From: Symbiodinium natans
Taxonomy: Eukaryota; Sar; Dinophyceae; Suessiales; Symbiodiniaceae
NCBI GenBank assembly: GCA_905221605.1
Contig: CAJNDS010002555.1
Coordinates: 82,501-132,500 of the forward strand
Direction of reading: 5' to 3'
DNA: 50,000 nt
The notes beneath the pieces are model-generated. The model was given only the letters and a program-made list of their open reading frames with translations. It was not told the origin of the DNA and searched no databases. Every line of letters starts with the position of its first letter. The first letter of the stretch is position 1. The position numbers were made by a program, and so were the translations under genes. Positions 27,407 through 39,700 of the stretch are shown here, in pieces.

Positions 27407-28167
27407 ACCCGAAAGCTGAGAGAAATGCAGGGCTAAATCCTGCTCCGGGCGCGAGGGGCACTCCAGGGACTCGGGCTGCTGCGGCTTTAGGGCTTGCAAG
27501 GGCTTCTAAGGGATTCCAAATATAGGTGAAGTACATTAGAATGGTGTTGTTAGCCTTCTCTTTTTTTTGAGGGGGAGAGGGAGGGGGGAGGTTAGATTCT
27601 GAGTTGGTAGCGTGCAGGAGAGTGGCTTTCTTTCGCATCTTGAGGGGTTTAGGAACAATCTCGGGGGCTTGCGCCGGGCTTAAGGGACTTGGGACTCTCG
27701 GCCTCGGAGTGGGTTTGGGGTGTTTAGGGCTCAAGGTCTCGGCTTCAGGGCTTAGGTTGAGGCTATCTCGGCATTCCTTCGAAACTTTTTAGAGTTTGCA
27801 TAGGGTTGGCGCTTGGGGAGCCCGAAGCCCAGGGGCCCGAGCCCCTCCCCGAAGAAAGCACTCCCAAGATTTCGATCGGCCGATGTCGGAGCTCTCACTT
27901 GCCAGCTGCCTGCATGGCCTCCCGGGTCACTCTGCCCTTAACACAGGCTCCATGTTTGTCAACTCCCTCTCTCTCTCTCCCTAAACCCCTAACCCCTAAC
28001 CCCTAAACCCTCTGTTTCTCTCTCTCGCTCTCTCTTAATGGCAGAACTAGAGACCCGACCATATTGGGGCTATGGGGCCCAGGCTCGAAGGCCTCGAGCC
28101 CATTACTCGCAGACTCTTAGGCAAGCTCTGAGGAGTGCAGCGGCTGCTTGGGTTTTTTCTTTTTCGG

Positions 28168-28286
28168 GTTTAGGGTTTAGGGTTTAGGGTTTAGAGTTTA
28201 GGGTTTAGGGTTTAGGGTTTAGGGTTTAGGGTTTAGGGTTTAGGGTTTAGGGTTTAGGGTTTAGGGTTTAGGGTTTAGGGTTTAGG
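28168..28286. repeat. TTTAGGG telomere-like array
   Basis: About seventeen heptamers with one TTTAGAG variant. Confidence 0.97.
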
Positions 28287-28703
28287 CTGTAGGAGCCTTC
28301 TCAAGTTCACAGTGCAAGTCTGACGCTTCTACAAGCTTGGGGTTCTTAAGGTCTAGGCCTCTTTGACGAGTACCTCTTCGTTTCGAACTGGCCTGTTGCA
28401 CAATTCCCTGAGCGAACACACGCTACAACATAGCACCAAGCGCTGTCCACCGAGAGCCATGTTCTTTCTCCCTCCCCCCCCCGTCCCTCCCTTCCTCCCT
28501 GGACCCTCCCTCCCTCCCTCCCTTCCTCCCTCGCTCGCTCTCTCCCTCGCTTGCTCTCGCTCTCAGTCTCACTTTGTCACTTTGACTTTCAATTTCAATC
28601 TCACTCTCACGTTCACTCTCTCGGATTTCATGGGGGCTCCCACAACGTGTGCCCCGTGTCCCGCCCAAACTGCTGAAGGTAGGATGAGGCCAGGTGAACT
28701 TAC

Positions 28704-28759
28704 CTTCGGCCCCCATCCCGCAAAGTTCTTGGTGGCCCTTTCCTCTCTCCCAGGCAGTC
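28704..28759 (-). CDS. Isolated candidate exon: LPGREERATKNFAGWGPK
   Basis: 56 nt with acceptor TTACAG|G and a classical donor AAG|GTAAGT. It lies downstream of the ligase gene and could not be joined to it. Confidence 0.25.
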
Positions 28760-29067
28760 CTGTAATGCAGGGGTGCCCTTTTCGTCTTGGCTGGCTGTAT
28801 AACTTCAAGAAAGTACCCAGAACCCGGAGAGGGTAAAAGAGTATCTTCCCTGGTGGAAATAGACCCCTACACCCTACGAGCTCCAGCGGTTTTACAATCA
28901 TGTCAACCTATGAAACCCTACATACACGATACAACCCTAGCAGCACCAGCTGTAAGCCCGATACATGTAGAAACCCCACAGGCGCTAAAACAAACAAGTA
29001 CAAACCCCCCATCGAAAGCCCTTGACCCCGCGATCGTAAAGCCCTCTTCAAACCCATAACACCCCAC

Positions 29068-29115
29068 CTTGACCATGGTGGACCCCAACTCCGCAGGCGA
29101 GTTGGTCACCCAGAC
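29068..29115 (-). CDS. SUCLG1: Ligase alpha exon: [16 protein letters not shown] (last found)
   Basis: 48 nt, acceptor ACCCAG|GTC, donor CAAG|GT. Matches family VVVSMSPAQLGTTIYK near the C terminus. A short terminal exon of perhaps 5-15 codons remains unlocated downstream. Confidence 0.93.
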
Positions 29116-30626
29116 CTGGGTGAAGATTAGGGTTTAGGGTTTAGGGTTTGGGGTTTAGGGTTTAGGGTTTAGGGTTTAGGGTTTAGGGTTTAGGGTTTAG
29201 GGTTTAGGGTTTAGGGTTTAGGGTTTAGGGTTTAGGGTTTAGGGTTTAGGGTTAGGCCTTAGGGTTTCGGGTTTAGGGTTTAGGGTTTAGGGTTCGAGGA
29301 TGACAGCAATGTGGGTGATCGCGTTGGCGCTTTGCATTAGCAACAGTATTCTTGCGGTCATGGTGATGGTGATGACTACGATGACGCTGTGCGATGGCTA
29401 TCCTTGTGATCATAATGATTCTGGTGAATATCATCATGTTCATTCTGCCGTTATCATCACTACAATCTTCCAACGAGTTTGATCGCTAGCGTTATGATAA
29501 CACCATGACTATGATTATGCTGTTATGGGTAAATTTGTTCCGCCTTCTGGTTCTGGTATTTTCTTACTAGTAATACTAGCTACAAGTTTCTTTGCCATAG
29601 CGTCTAATTCGTAAAATATTCCGATTGGGGCTATTCTGGCTGTCTTTGTTTCTAGTCGACGTAGGATTGGACAACAGCCGTGGCCTCTGTGGACATGAGG
29701 GTGCATCTAAATATGGGCCCCCTTTGGTCTGTGTGTATTTGTTTGTTTGTTTGGGCTTTGGGGTCCAAGGGTTTTCGCGCCAAAAAGGCTCCAAACAGGT
29801 GCCCGGAGGCCCCAACGCGTCCCAAAAGCGGTAGGATCAAGTCACAGAAGACTGGAGCGCAGGAGCAGGTGAACCGAGAGGAAAAGAAGAGCCTTGACAA
29901 AAGGCACATACGACAAGCGAGCTTGAGTACATTAGTCCAAAGTGGCCACAAAATCGCCCTGAAGAAGCCCCAGAAGGCCGCCCCCTTCTCCGGACACAAA
30001 CCCTATCCATTTCCGAAGATGCCCGACAGTTTCCAGACACCGAACCCTATCTATCTCCTTAGCCAAAGCACAAAAAACAAAACTCGCTCAAAACTTTCGC
30101 AAAAGACTTGCGCCCAGAACCCGCCCAGAACTTTCGCCCAAACCCCAAAACTCCAGACACAAACCCTATACAACTTCTATAAACCTTAAACCCTAAAAAA
30201 ACCAAACAAAAAAAAAAACAGTAATAACCCCAAACCTTAAACCCTTGGAAATAATCTATAAGCCTTAAACCCTAAAACATACCCACAGCAATAACCCTAC
30301 ACCTTAAACCCTGAAAAACATCTATAAACCTTAAACCCTAAAAAAAATCCATAACCTTGAACCCCCATAACCTTGAACCCCAAAAAAATCTATGAACCCT
30401 AAACCCTCAACAAGTCTATGAAAAAGCCCCCAAAAAAATCACCCAGAGTAATGAAGAACTCCTCCGTCCTCCAGGGCCCCAGCGCCCGCGGCCTCCAGGG
30501 CCTTGATCTTGTCCTGTTGAGCTGGTAGGGGTTTGCGGGTTGAGGGGTTTGGGGGGTACTCTGAACCTTAAACCCTAAACCCTAAACCCTAAACCCCAAG
30601 CCCCAAGCCCCAAGCCCCAAGCCTGG

Positions 30627-30673
<47 letters not shown>

Positions 30674-30751
30674 GCGCCTGGTGGTTTTGGGGGGCTTGGG
30701 GTTTAGGGTTTAGGATTCAAGGTTTAGGGTTTAGGGTTTAGGGTTTAGGGT

Positions 30752-30790
<39 letters not shown>

Positions 30791-33700
30791 GGTTCAGGGG
30801 GTTTTAAGGTTTCTTAGGTTTCGGGGGGCTTGGGGGTTGTTTAGGGTTTAGGTGGGTTTAGAGCTTAGGGTTTTCAAAATTTTTCAAGGGGTTTCAGGGG
30901 GTTTCGGATTTCGAGCGGTAGGCCCTAAACCCTAAACCCAAACCCTAAACCCTAAACCCTAAACCCCAAAGGGCTATAGTAGCAACAGGAGCAGGCTCGG
31001 CTCAGACCCCCCATCCTTGAATCCCAAAAGCTGGGTTGGCAATTGTTGGTGGGCCTTGGCAAGTCCTTGCAGGTTTAGGGTTTAGGGTTTAGGTTTCGGG
31101 TTTAGGGTTCAGGGTTCAGGGTTTAGGGTTTTGGGTTGGGCTAAGAGATGCAGCACAGCCCGTGTTCGATGTGTTTCGCTTTCGTTTCACTCTTTGTGCG
31201 GCGGCGTGCTTGTGCTCCGAAATCCTGAGCCCAGCACAGACGCATCCCAATTCCCCATTCCCAGCATCCATACCCTAAACCCCAAACCCTAAACCCTGCA
31301 CCCTAAACCCCAAACCCCAAACCCTAAACCCCAAACCCTAAACCCTAAACCCCAAACCCTAAACCCCAAATCCTAAGTGGACCCAGCTGGGGCCCCCACC
31401 CGGGGGGGGCCGTGATGCCAGCGATGAAGGAGACAACGGGCTTGTGCTTGCAGTTGGCCTCAGATGTACGTACATGCGTTAATCAATGTATCTATCTATC
31501 CACGTATTATGGGTAAGTATATATATATATGTATATATGTATATGTATATATATATATATAGATATATATACATGTATATATATATATATAATGACATGT
31601 TTTACTGTGTTGTATCAATTGCCAGCTTGGGGGCTTTTTGGGGCTTCAGGCCTTTGAGGGCTTTCAGGGCCTTTGAAGATCGTGAGAAGGCTTGGGGGGC
31701 TGCATGGCTCAGGGGGCGGTTAGGGTTTAAGGTTTAGGGTTTAAGGTCTAGGGATTTGGGTACTCAATCCTCAACCCTAAACCCTAAGCCCTAAGCCCTA
31801 AACCCTAAACCCTAAACCACAGCCCAAATCCCAAAATTGAGGATCACCAGCTCCCTGCCAAGGGACCGTGATCCACTCCGCTGCCTGCTCCTCTGCGGTT
31901 CCGCCGATCTCGCCGATCATGATGATGCCTCTAAGGGTTGAGAGGTTAGGGTTTAGAGTTTAGGGTTTAGGGTCTCGGGTTTAGGCTTTAGGGGTTAGGG
32001 TTTAGGGTTAGGGTTTAGGGCTAGGGTTTCGCGTTTAGGGTTTAGGGTTTAGCCCATGGCCCTGAGCCCCAAAACGTGAAAACCCAAAAGCCCCGAATTC
32101 TCCAAGGCCCCAAAACCCCTAAAACCATAAAACCTCCTCAACAAGAACATCCAGGTGGGATGTGCCCAGACCGAACGGTATACCAGGAGATACATTCAGA
32201 GTCCCGAAATGGCATACGCTTGTGTGGCATTCTTTTGAAGGCTTGGGGCTTACGGAGTGCGTGTAGGGCTTATAGGGTTCTAGAGGGGTGTTGTGAGGCT
32301 TTTTGGGGTTTTGCAAATTGTAGAGCCTGTGGCATTTATCGGGCTTGGGTTTGAGGGCTTCTCTCAGGGAGGGCTCATAAACCCTCGTGTGTTGTGGGCA
32401 TAAGGCCAGAGGCCCGCAAAATCTTCGGTTGTCGCAAGCCTGTGAGACTCACCACTCCCCGGCCACTAAACCATTGCAAAAGCGCGAAAGCGCCTTCCGT
32501 CTCAGGGTCGTTGGCGAAGCGCTCCAAGCAATCGATGAAGTTCGTGCCTATGTCGTGTTTGTGGGTGCAAAGGCTTCAACAAGTTTGTGCAACGTCCAGA
32601 GATGCAGGGTGCTTGTGGTCTTGGGTGTCAGCTGGGATTTACGGTCAGAGGCCCCAAACCGTTGGAATGGGTAGTTCGGAGACGTGCCTTTGTTTAGGCT
32701 GAACGCCACCTTCAAGTGACAAACCCCTGCCTGGGATTCGTTGCTAAGCAGCCTGGCCAATTTGTAATCCCCATGATGGCGGTCCTCGATAAGTCTGACA
32801 AGAGAAGGACCAACGTGGTTCTCCTAAAAATAAGACACGGATGCCATGGAAGACATTCACAAGGCTACAGCGCCATACAACGGTCGTCGTAGTCGTAATC
32901 GTAGTCGCAGTCAAAGTCGTAGTCGTGGTGGTGGTGGCAGCAATGGAGAACTAACAAGAAGAAGGACAATGCAAGCAAGAAGAATCTGGTCCTGAGCCTC
33001 ATCAAAGTCCACGTCACTGAATCACTGAACGTCCCAACACTAACAAGAGGACCCGAACACCCTGAACCCAAAACCCTCCGCCCTTGGCCTTAACAGCCGG
33101 GAGGGCTCAGGCTCCGACCGTTGAAAGGGTCACCTCCAATGCCAATGCAGGTGCCTTGCGCTGAGTGCATAGTTCCCTTTGGAGTTTCGGGGTGCCTCGA
33201 TTGGGCCGGATGTTCCCCCCTTCTACGAACAGCCCTTAATAGGGATAAGAGTACCCCCTAATTATTATACTCCGTATTAAGGACTGTCCGTATAAGGGGG
33301 AGCATCCCAACTCATGGGGCGCCTGTAGGGTCTGGACGTTAGGGTTGCAACATGTTGTCGGTTTGCGCTCTGCGGTGTTTTGCGCAGGTGAGGCACCATT
33401 TCCCAAACATCTCGAACTGCCAAGGCCCCCACACCCCGGGAATGCCAAGCCGGAAACCCAAAATCAATTGCCCTGGGAAACCCCCCCCCAAAAAAATTAA
33501 TAATAATTTTATAATAATAATAACAACAATAATAATAGCAATAAATAGTAATAATAAATAAAATATATATATATATAACAAAAACAGAAAACACAGACAA
33601 AATGAAAAAGAAGAAGAAGAAGAATGATGATAATAATAACAACAAAACGGCGCCCTGTCTTGATTCATGGGGGTTTTTCAGGGAACCTCTCCCCCCAAAG

Positions 33701-36700
33701 ACGAAGAGAACAAGGGGCGGTGTCCCTTGTTATTTCTAACCCCCAAACCCTGCCGGGAATCCTGGAAACCTTGCGGCTGAAGTGCTCTGTCCAAGCCCGG
33801 TCACCGTCGTCTGGTGGACGGCCTTCGGTTACCATTTTTGTTGGTTTCTTGGCTTTAAGGTTTCTTGGGTTTAGGCCTCATTAATGTTTGGGGCTGAAGG
33901 TTTGGGGTCTAAAGTTTAGGGTTTGAGGTTTGGGGCTTAAGGTTTAGGGTCTAAGGTCTAAGGTTTAGGGTTTGAGGTTTAGGGCTTAAGGGTTTGGATT
34001 TAGGGCAGGTCTCGCGGCGATGACTGCAAGCCAAACCCTAAACCCTAAACCCTAAACCCTAAACCCTAAACCCTAAACACAAAGTTCTGAGGCTTCTGCA
34101 GCCTCTGAGGGTTCTCGGGGCTCCCAGGAGCTCCGTATGACAAGATCCGAAAGGACCCCCCCGAGAAAAGAAGCATCCCCTGCGGGTGCCGGTGCCTCGT
34201 AGGTCAAGGTGCCCGACCTCAGAGTTCTCCAAATGAGCCGTGGGTCAGGCTTTGGGGGGCTTAGGGCTAGTTTAGGGTTTAGGGGTTGAGGGGTTTAGGG
34301 GTTTAGGGTTTAGGGTTCAGGGTGTAGGGTGTAGGGTGTAGGGATCAGGGTTTAGGATTGAAGGTACAACGAAACAATGAAGTGCAAAAGCAGGCACCCA
34401 AGAAGGGGACATACCCTTACCCGGCCAGGTAAGGTTGTAAGGCTTTAGGGTTTTGGGTTTTTTTGGCTCTTAGGGTCTCATAGCTTTGCGCTTTTCGGCT
34501 TTAAGGTTGAAACTTTTTTGGGATAGGGCGCTTGGTTTTGCTCAGGACATGCGGTGTTTGAGGCGTTCGGTATCTCATGGGGGGCTGAGGGATCTGTTGC
34601 TCACGGCAATGGATGACGAACCGTTGGAGTCGGAATCAACCATCCATCCGAAAGAGCCACTAGATAGGGTCAGGATCCCTTCTAAGAACCAGTAGGCAGG
34701 GTCATGGGGATCCCATGGTGATTGCGAGTAAGCCGACGCGCTTCCCAAACCTGCACAAATCCAAACAACCTCGGACAAGCTTCCGCGCATTGAATGCCCC
34801 GTGTCGTGCATGTTCTGCCCCAAGAGCCGGCTCTAGGACTTTAGGCCATGTTGTATCTGCAGTCGCTCAAGCCATATAGTGCCCAGAGCCCTAAACCCTC
34901 ACCCCTGTAAAGGCTTTGTCAGGCACCAGAACGTCCTCTAAACCCCCCGGTCAGCACCCTGCATCAAGACAAACCCTAAACCCTAAACCCCAAACCCCAA
35001 ACCCTAAACCCCAAACCCCAACCCCAAACCCCAAACCCTAAACCCTAAACCTGCGGCACGGGCCTGCTCACGATGCCGATCTTCCCGGCCTTGTGGATGT
35101 AGCCTGGCCCACGAACCCTGAATGGGGGGGCTTCCACTATTTTAGGTTTAGGGTTTAGGGGCTAGGGTACCATTTTAGGGGAGACCATCTAAGGATTGTA
35201 CTTCAGAAGCCCCTTGTTGAGTGAAAAAACCAGGCCCCTGAACCCTAAGCCCCTTAACCCTAAACCCAAAACCCTAAACCAAAACCCTCTACCCACCAGC
35301 CCTAAACCCTAAACCTAAACTGCTGCCTAAAGGGAACCCTAAACCTCTCAAAGGTTTAGGGTTTAGGGTTTAGGGTTGAGGGTTTCGGGTTTGGGGTTTG
35401 GGGTTTGGGGTTTAAGTCTAGGGTTTAAAGGGAACAAAACCCAAAGCACAAGACATTCTCAACCTTGACTGGGGTGGGATTGGGGGGCCCTAATACACAA
35501 AAACTCCATCTGCGGGTGATTTGCTCACTTCTCTACAACTGAGACTGCTCTAAAAAATAGACCCCCAAATAATAGGGCTCCCTTATAATCTTATAAGAAG
35601 GGACCCCAATAAGGTACCCCGAATCACTAAACACCCCATCGAACCTGCAACTTGACGCCCCAAGTCAGCCTCAGCTACAGCAGAGTAGGAGGGACCCTCG
35701 AACCCTTAAACCCCTAACCCCTAAACCCTAAACCCTAAACCATTTTCCCTGCGAGACCCCATGTAAACCCTGAGGCCTGGCATAATGCCCATCTTGCACT
35801 CACCAGGCTTGATGATGCCAGGGCAGTTCGGGCCTGACTCAGTGGCTTTGGATTCCTGGGGTTTGTAGCTTAGGGAGGGAACCCCAAACCCTAATTAGAC
35901 CCTACACCCTAAACCCCAAACCGTAAACCCTAAACCCTAAGCCTTAAACCCTAAACCCTAAACATTACATTACAGAGCCGGAGTGTTCCGGGGTGGCACC
36001 AATCACACAAGATCTGGGAGGGGTTTGCCACTATGAAGATTATTGCGATTTTCTGCAATCTTCACGCACCGTGCTCTTGCTATGCTCTCAACTGTGCTCG
36101 GGCTAAACCCTCTACCCTGAAACTTGCAAACCCTAAACCCCTTTAACCCCTTCCCCCCCGCCCTTTGATTCCAAGCTACATAACACCCTAAACCCGAAAC
36201 CCTAAACCCTAAAACCTAAACTCTAAACCCTAAACCCGAAACCCTAAACCCTAAAACATCCCCCGCCCTTTACAGCCTACCGACTTGGGAGCCATCCTGC
36301 CGTTCTCGCACAGACAAATGAAGGAGACTTCGCCGCCAGCTTTCGCCGCAGGACTCTCCACAGAATTCTCTGGGTTTAGGGTTTGGGGTTTAGGGTTTAG
36401 GGTTTCGGGTTTAGGGTTTAGGGTTTTAGGGTTTAAGGTCTAGGGTTTAGGGTTTAGGGTTTAGGGTTTAGGTCCAGGGCCTGTAGGCTTAGGGACGAGG
36501 CCAGGAGACCAGGCAACAAACACCGGTGAGGAGAATGGCTGACTCGAAAACAAACAACCTCACACCGAAGGTGGGGAAACAACCAGCAAACCCTAAACAG
36601 GGGTTGCCGATCTTAGGGACGATAGAAAAGAACTGTTTTTTCTCCTGTATTATTGGGAGTTACAGCGCACAATAGAAGACTTCTTGCGTGCCCTATTAAT

Positions 36701-39700
36701 ATGGTTTTGCCATTATTCTTCTTTTCTTATTGTTGATGTCGTGCGCGCACCTACTACTTTCATATTCAATTGCATCCTAATAATGAAGAAGAATATAAAA
36801 GGAGCAAAGTGAATGTAGCAAAGGCCCGTATTATAGGAGCTAGAGAACTTAATGGACGCTTTTCCAAACATTACACTCATTACTAAACTCTTTCTAAACG
36901 CACAAACAATTCCTGTTCACACGACGAAACTCCCCCCCCCTCCCCCGCCCCAAACTGCCTGAACCCTAAACCCAAAACCCTGAACCCTAAACCCTAAACC
37001 CTAAACCCTAAACCCAGGCCACCCCGCCGATGAGGCGGGACTTGTTCTGTCGCATCAGGGCGTGCTTCACCTTGACCATGTCCTGCTTCAGCAGTGATCC
37101 GTTGACTTTTAGGGTTTAGGGTTTAGGGTTTAGGGTTTAGGGTTTAGGGTTTAGGGTTTAGGGTTTAGGGTTTAGAGTTTAGGGTTTAGGGTTTAGGGCT
37201 TAGGGTTGAGGGTTGAGGGTTTCTGTTTTGTTCTTCTGGGGGGGGGTTGGGGTTCAGGGTTTTTGGCTTTGGGTTTTGGGGGGCTTGTTCTAGGGGGGGG
37301 GGGGGTTTAGGGGAGCCCCTCCTGCTGCGGGATGCCCTCCGTGATGCACACGATCAGCGGAATCTCCGCCTGCGGTGGCTTAGGGCTTCGGGGGGTTTCG
37401 GGTTTAGGGGTTTAGGGGTTGAGGGGTTTAGGGGTTTAGGGGTTTAGGGTTTAGGGTTTAGGCTTTAGGGTTTTTAGGGTTTAGGGTTTTTCGGGTTTCG
37501 GGCTTGGGGATTATTCGGGTTTCTGGGGGGCTTGGCTTAGGGGGGGGGTTTGGGGTGCCCTGGGCCCCCAACCCCAGCACACCACTCTACACACGGAGCC
37601 CGAAAACCCAGTGAGAGACAAGGGGACGTTCTCTCCTGAATTTCTGCCCAGATACGGAACCCTAAACCGAGGCTACCTTCTTTTGGGTTTTTTGGGCTTA
37701 GGGTTTAGAGTTTAGGGTTTAGGGTTTAGGGTTTAGAGTTTAGGGTTTAGGGTATAGGGTTTAGGGCTTTAGGGCTTTAGGGCTTTAGAGCTTTAGGGCT
37801 GAGGGCTTAGTGCTGAGTAGATCTGGAGCCGCGTCGAGGTCGGGGATCCCTGAAAGCAATCCGCAGAGGGTCAATGTGAGAATCATACCCAAGAAGCCCA
37901 CCCAAACAACCTAAGATCTAGGTTTAGGGTTTAGGGTTTAGGGTTAGGGTTTAGGGTTTAGGGTTTAGGGTTTAGGGTTTAGGGTTTAGGGTTTAGGGTT
38001 TAGGGTTTAGGGTTTAGGTGTTTAGGGGTTTAGGGGTTTAGGGTTTAGGGTTTAGGGTTTAGGGTTTAGGGTTTAGGGTTTAGGGTTTAGGGTTTAGGGT
38101 TTAGGGTTTTAGGGTTTAGGGTTTAGGGTTTAGGGTTTAGGGTTCTCAAATCTGCTGGACCAGGGGCCTCCAAAGCCTCCAGCACAGCCGCTGCCGCGGC
38201 GGGTGGCGGCACGTAGATGACGGAGGCGTCACAACTGGGCGGTTTTTGTTGGTTTGGGGCTTAGGATACCGTCGTTCAGGGGTTAGGGTTTAGGGTTTAG
38301 GGTTTAGGGTTTAGGGTTTAGGGTTTAGGCTTTAGGCTTTAGGCTTTAGGCTTTAGGCTTTAGGGCTTGAGAAAAGCAAGAGTAGTTTAGTAGAGTTTCG
38401 GGCTCATAGGGCATTCTAGGGTTTGGGGACCTCGTAGGTGGACTGCACAAAGCTGCGGACTGCGAACCCTAAACCCTAAACCCTCGACCCTGAAGAGTTT
38501 TCGGGTATGACGGCTGCCCCTAAGAGGCTGCACGAACTGACGTGTCCAGAGGTCCTACATCAGAGACAAGCGTTTTTGGGAACTTTCGGCTTGCTGTGGG
38601 CACTCCGGGGATCCCCGGAACCCAAAGCTAAGCCCCTGGACACCCAGAAGTTCTTTCAAAGCCTACTTCAATTTTGTAGGATAAGAGTCCACCCTAAACC
38701 CTAAACCCTAAACCCCAAACCCCAAACCCTAACCCTAAACCTAAACCCTAAACCCTTACCCTAACCCTAAATCCCCATACCGTACCTGATTCGGAGCGAA
38801 GCTCTGGTTTAGGGTTTAGAGTTTAGGGTTTAGGGTAAAGTCTAGGGCTAACAGGTTTGCCGGGCGCCAAGCTTGGTCTCCTTCTTCGCCTCCATGCAGT
38901 TGGCGAAGATGGGCAGATCTCGGCAATCCAGGTCGGAAAGCGCACCCGAGACCCAAACCCGGCACCCTAAACCCATATAAACCCATAACCCGAAACCTAA
39001 ACCCTAAAGCCTCCCACCAGAAGGGCCAAGAAAACCTGAAAGCCTCAGCAGCTACAAGACTAAGGCCCCACGGCCACTCAGGTGTCTGCGTTCCGAGCTT
39101 TGTCTCCTAGACTCTGACCTTTATCACCGGAGGAAACCTCAAAAACCCCCAACATCATTATAACGGAGACTGTGTGACCTCCGTTCTCCGCACAAGGTTT
39201 AGGGCTGAGCTTCCAGGGCTCAGGGTTTTGGAGCTCGTGGCCCTGGTTCCGTGCCGGGGACCCGGCTCATGTGAGTGGTGCCGCCCTGCGCGCATCGCGT
39301 GGCGCGTTTCGGGCTTGGGAGCAGCAGCACCATACCGGTAATAGCAGGAACCATACCATTCATAAAGGAAAATATAGCAACAGTTCATGATACAGCAGCC
39401 AGAATACTACTGGTAGAGTAATACTAGCACGAACAATGGTGTCGATGCGAATGCTATTGCGAATCCTGATTAATGCTCATGCTAGTACTTGGTCTAGCTT
39501 TAGGGTATATTGGGTACTTACAGCATTTAGGATCTGCACCCACCGCTTTTGTTGACCTGGCCTCCAAAGTAGAAGGGGGCCCACTATCTGGAATGGATCT
39601 CTTGGGGAAATTCAGCAATTCTGCGACACACCAAGGCTAGCGTAGGTAGGTCTTAGGGTGAACGCGTTGCAGGTGCAGCTTCGGGGTTACGCCATAGAGT

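Larger units (their letters stand above)
26420..28700. other. Intergenic or intronic, nothing recognised
   Basis: Heptamer arrays plus non-repeat segments without a protein-like reading that I can support. The missing last exon of the ligase gene could be here. Confidence 0.4.

Noticed and set aside
28363-28836. 157-codon plus-strand frame
   Set aside because: Built largely on a CCTCCCT/CTCTCG simple-sequence tract, with no protein-like conservation visible.
33865-34000. Possible separate gene at the degenerate TTTAGGG region
   Set aside because: Only decayed heptamers; the ligase exons on both sides account for the interval as an intron.
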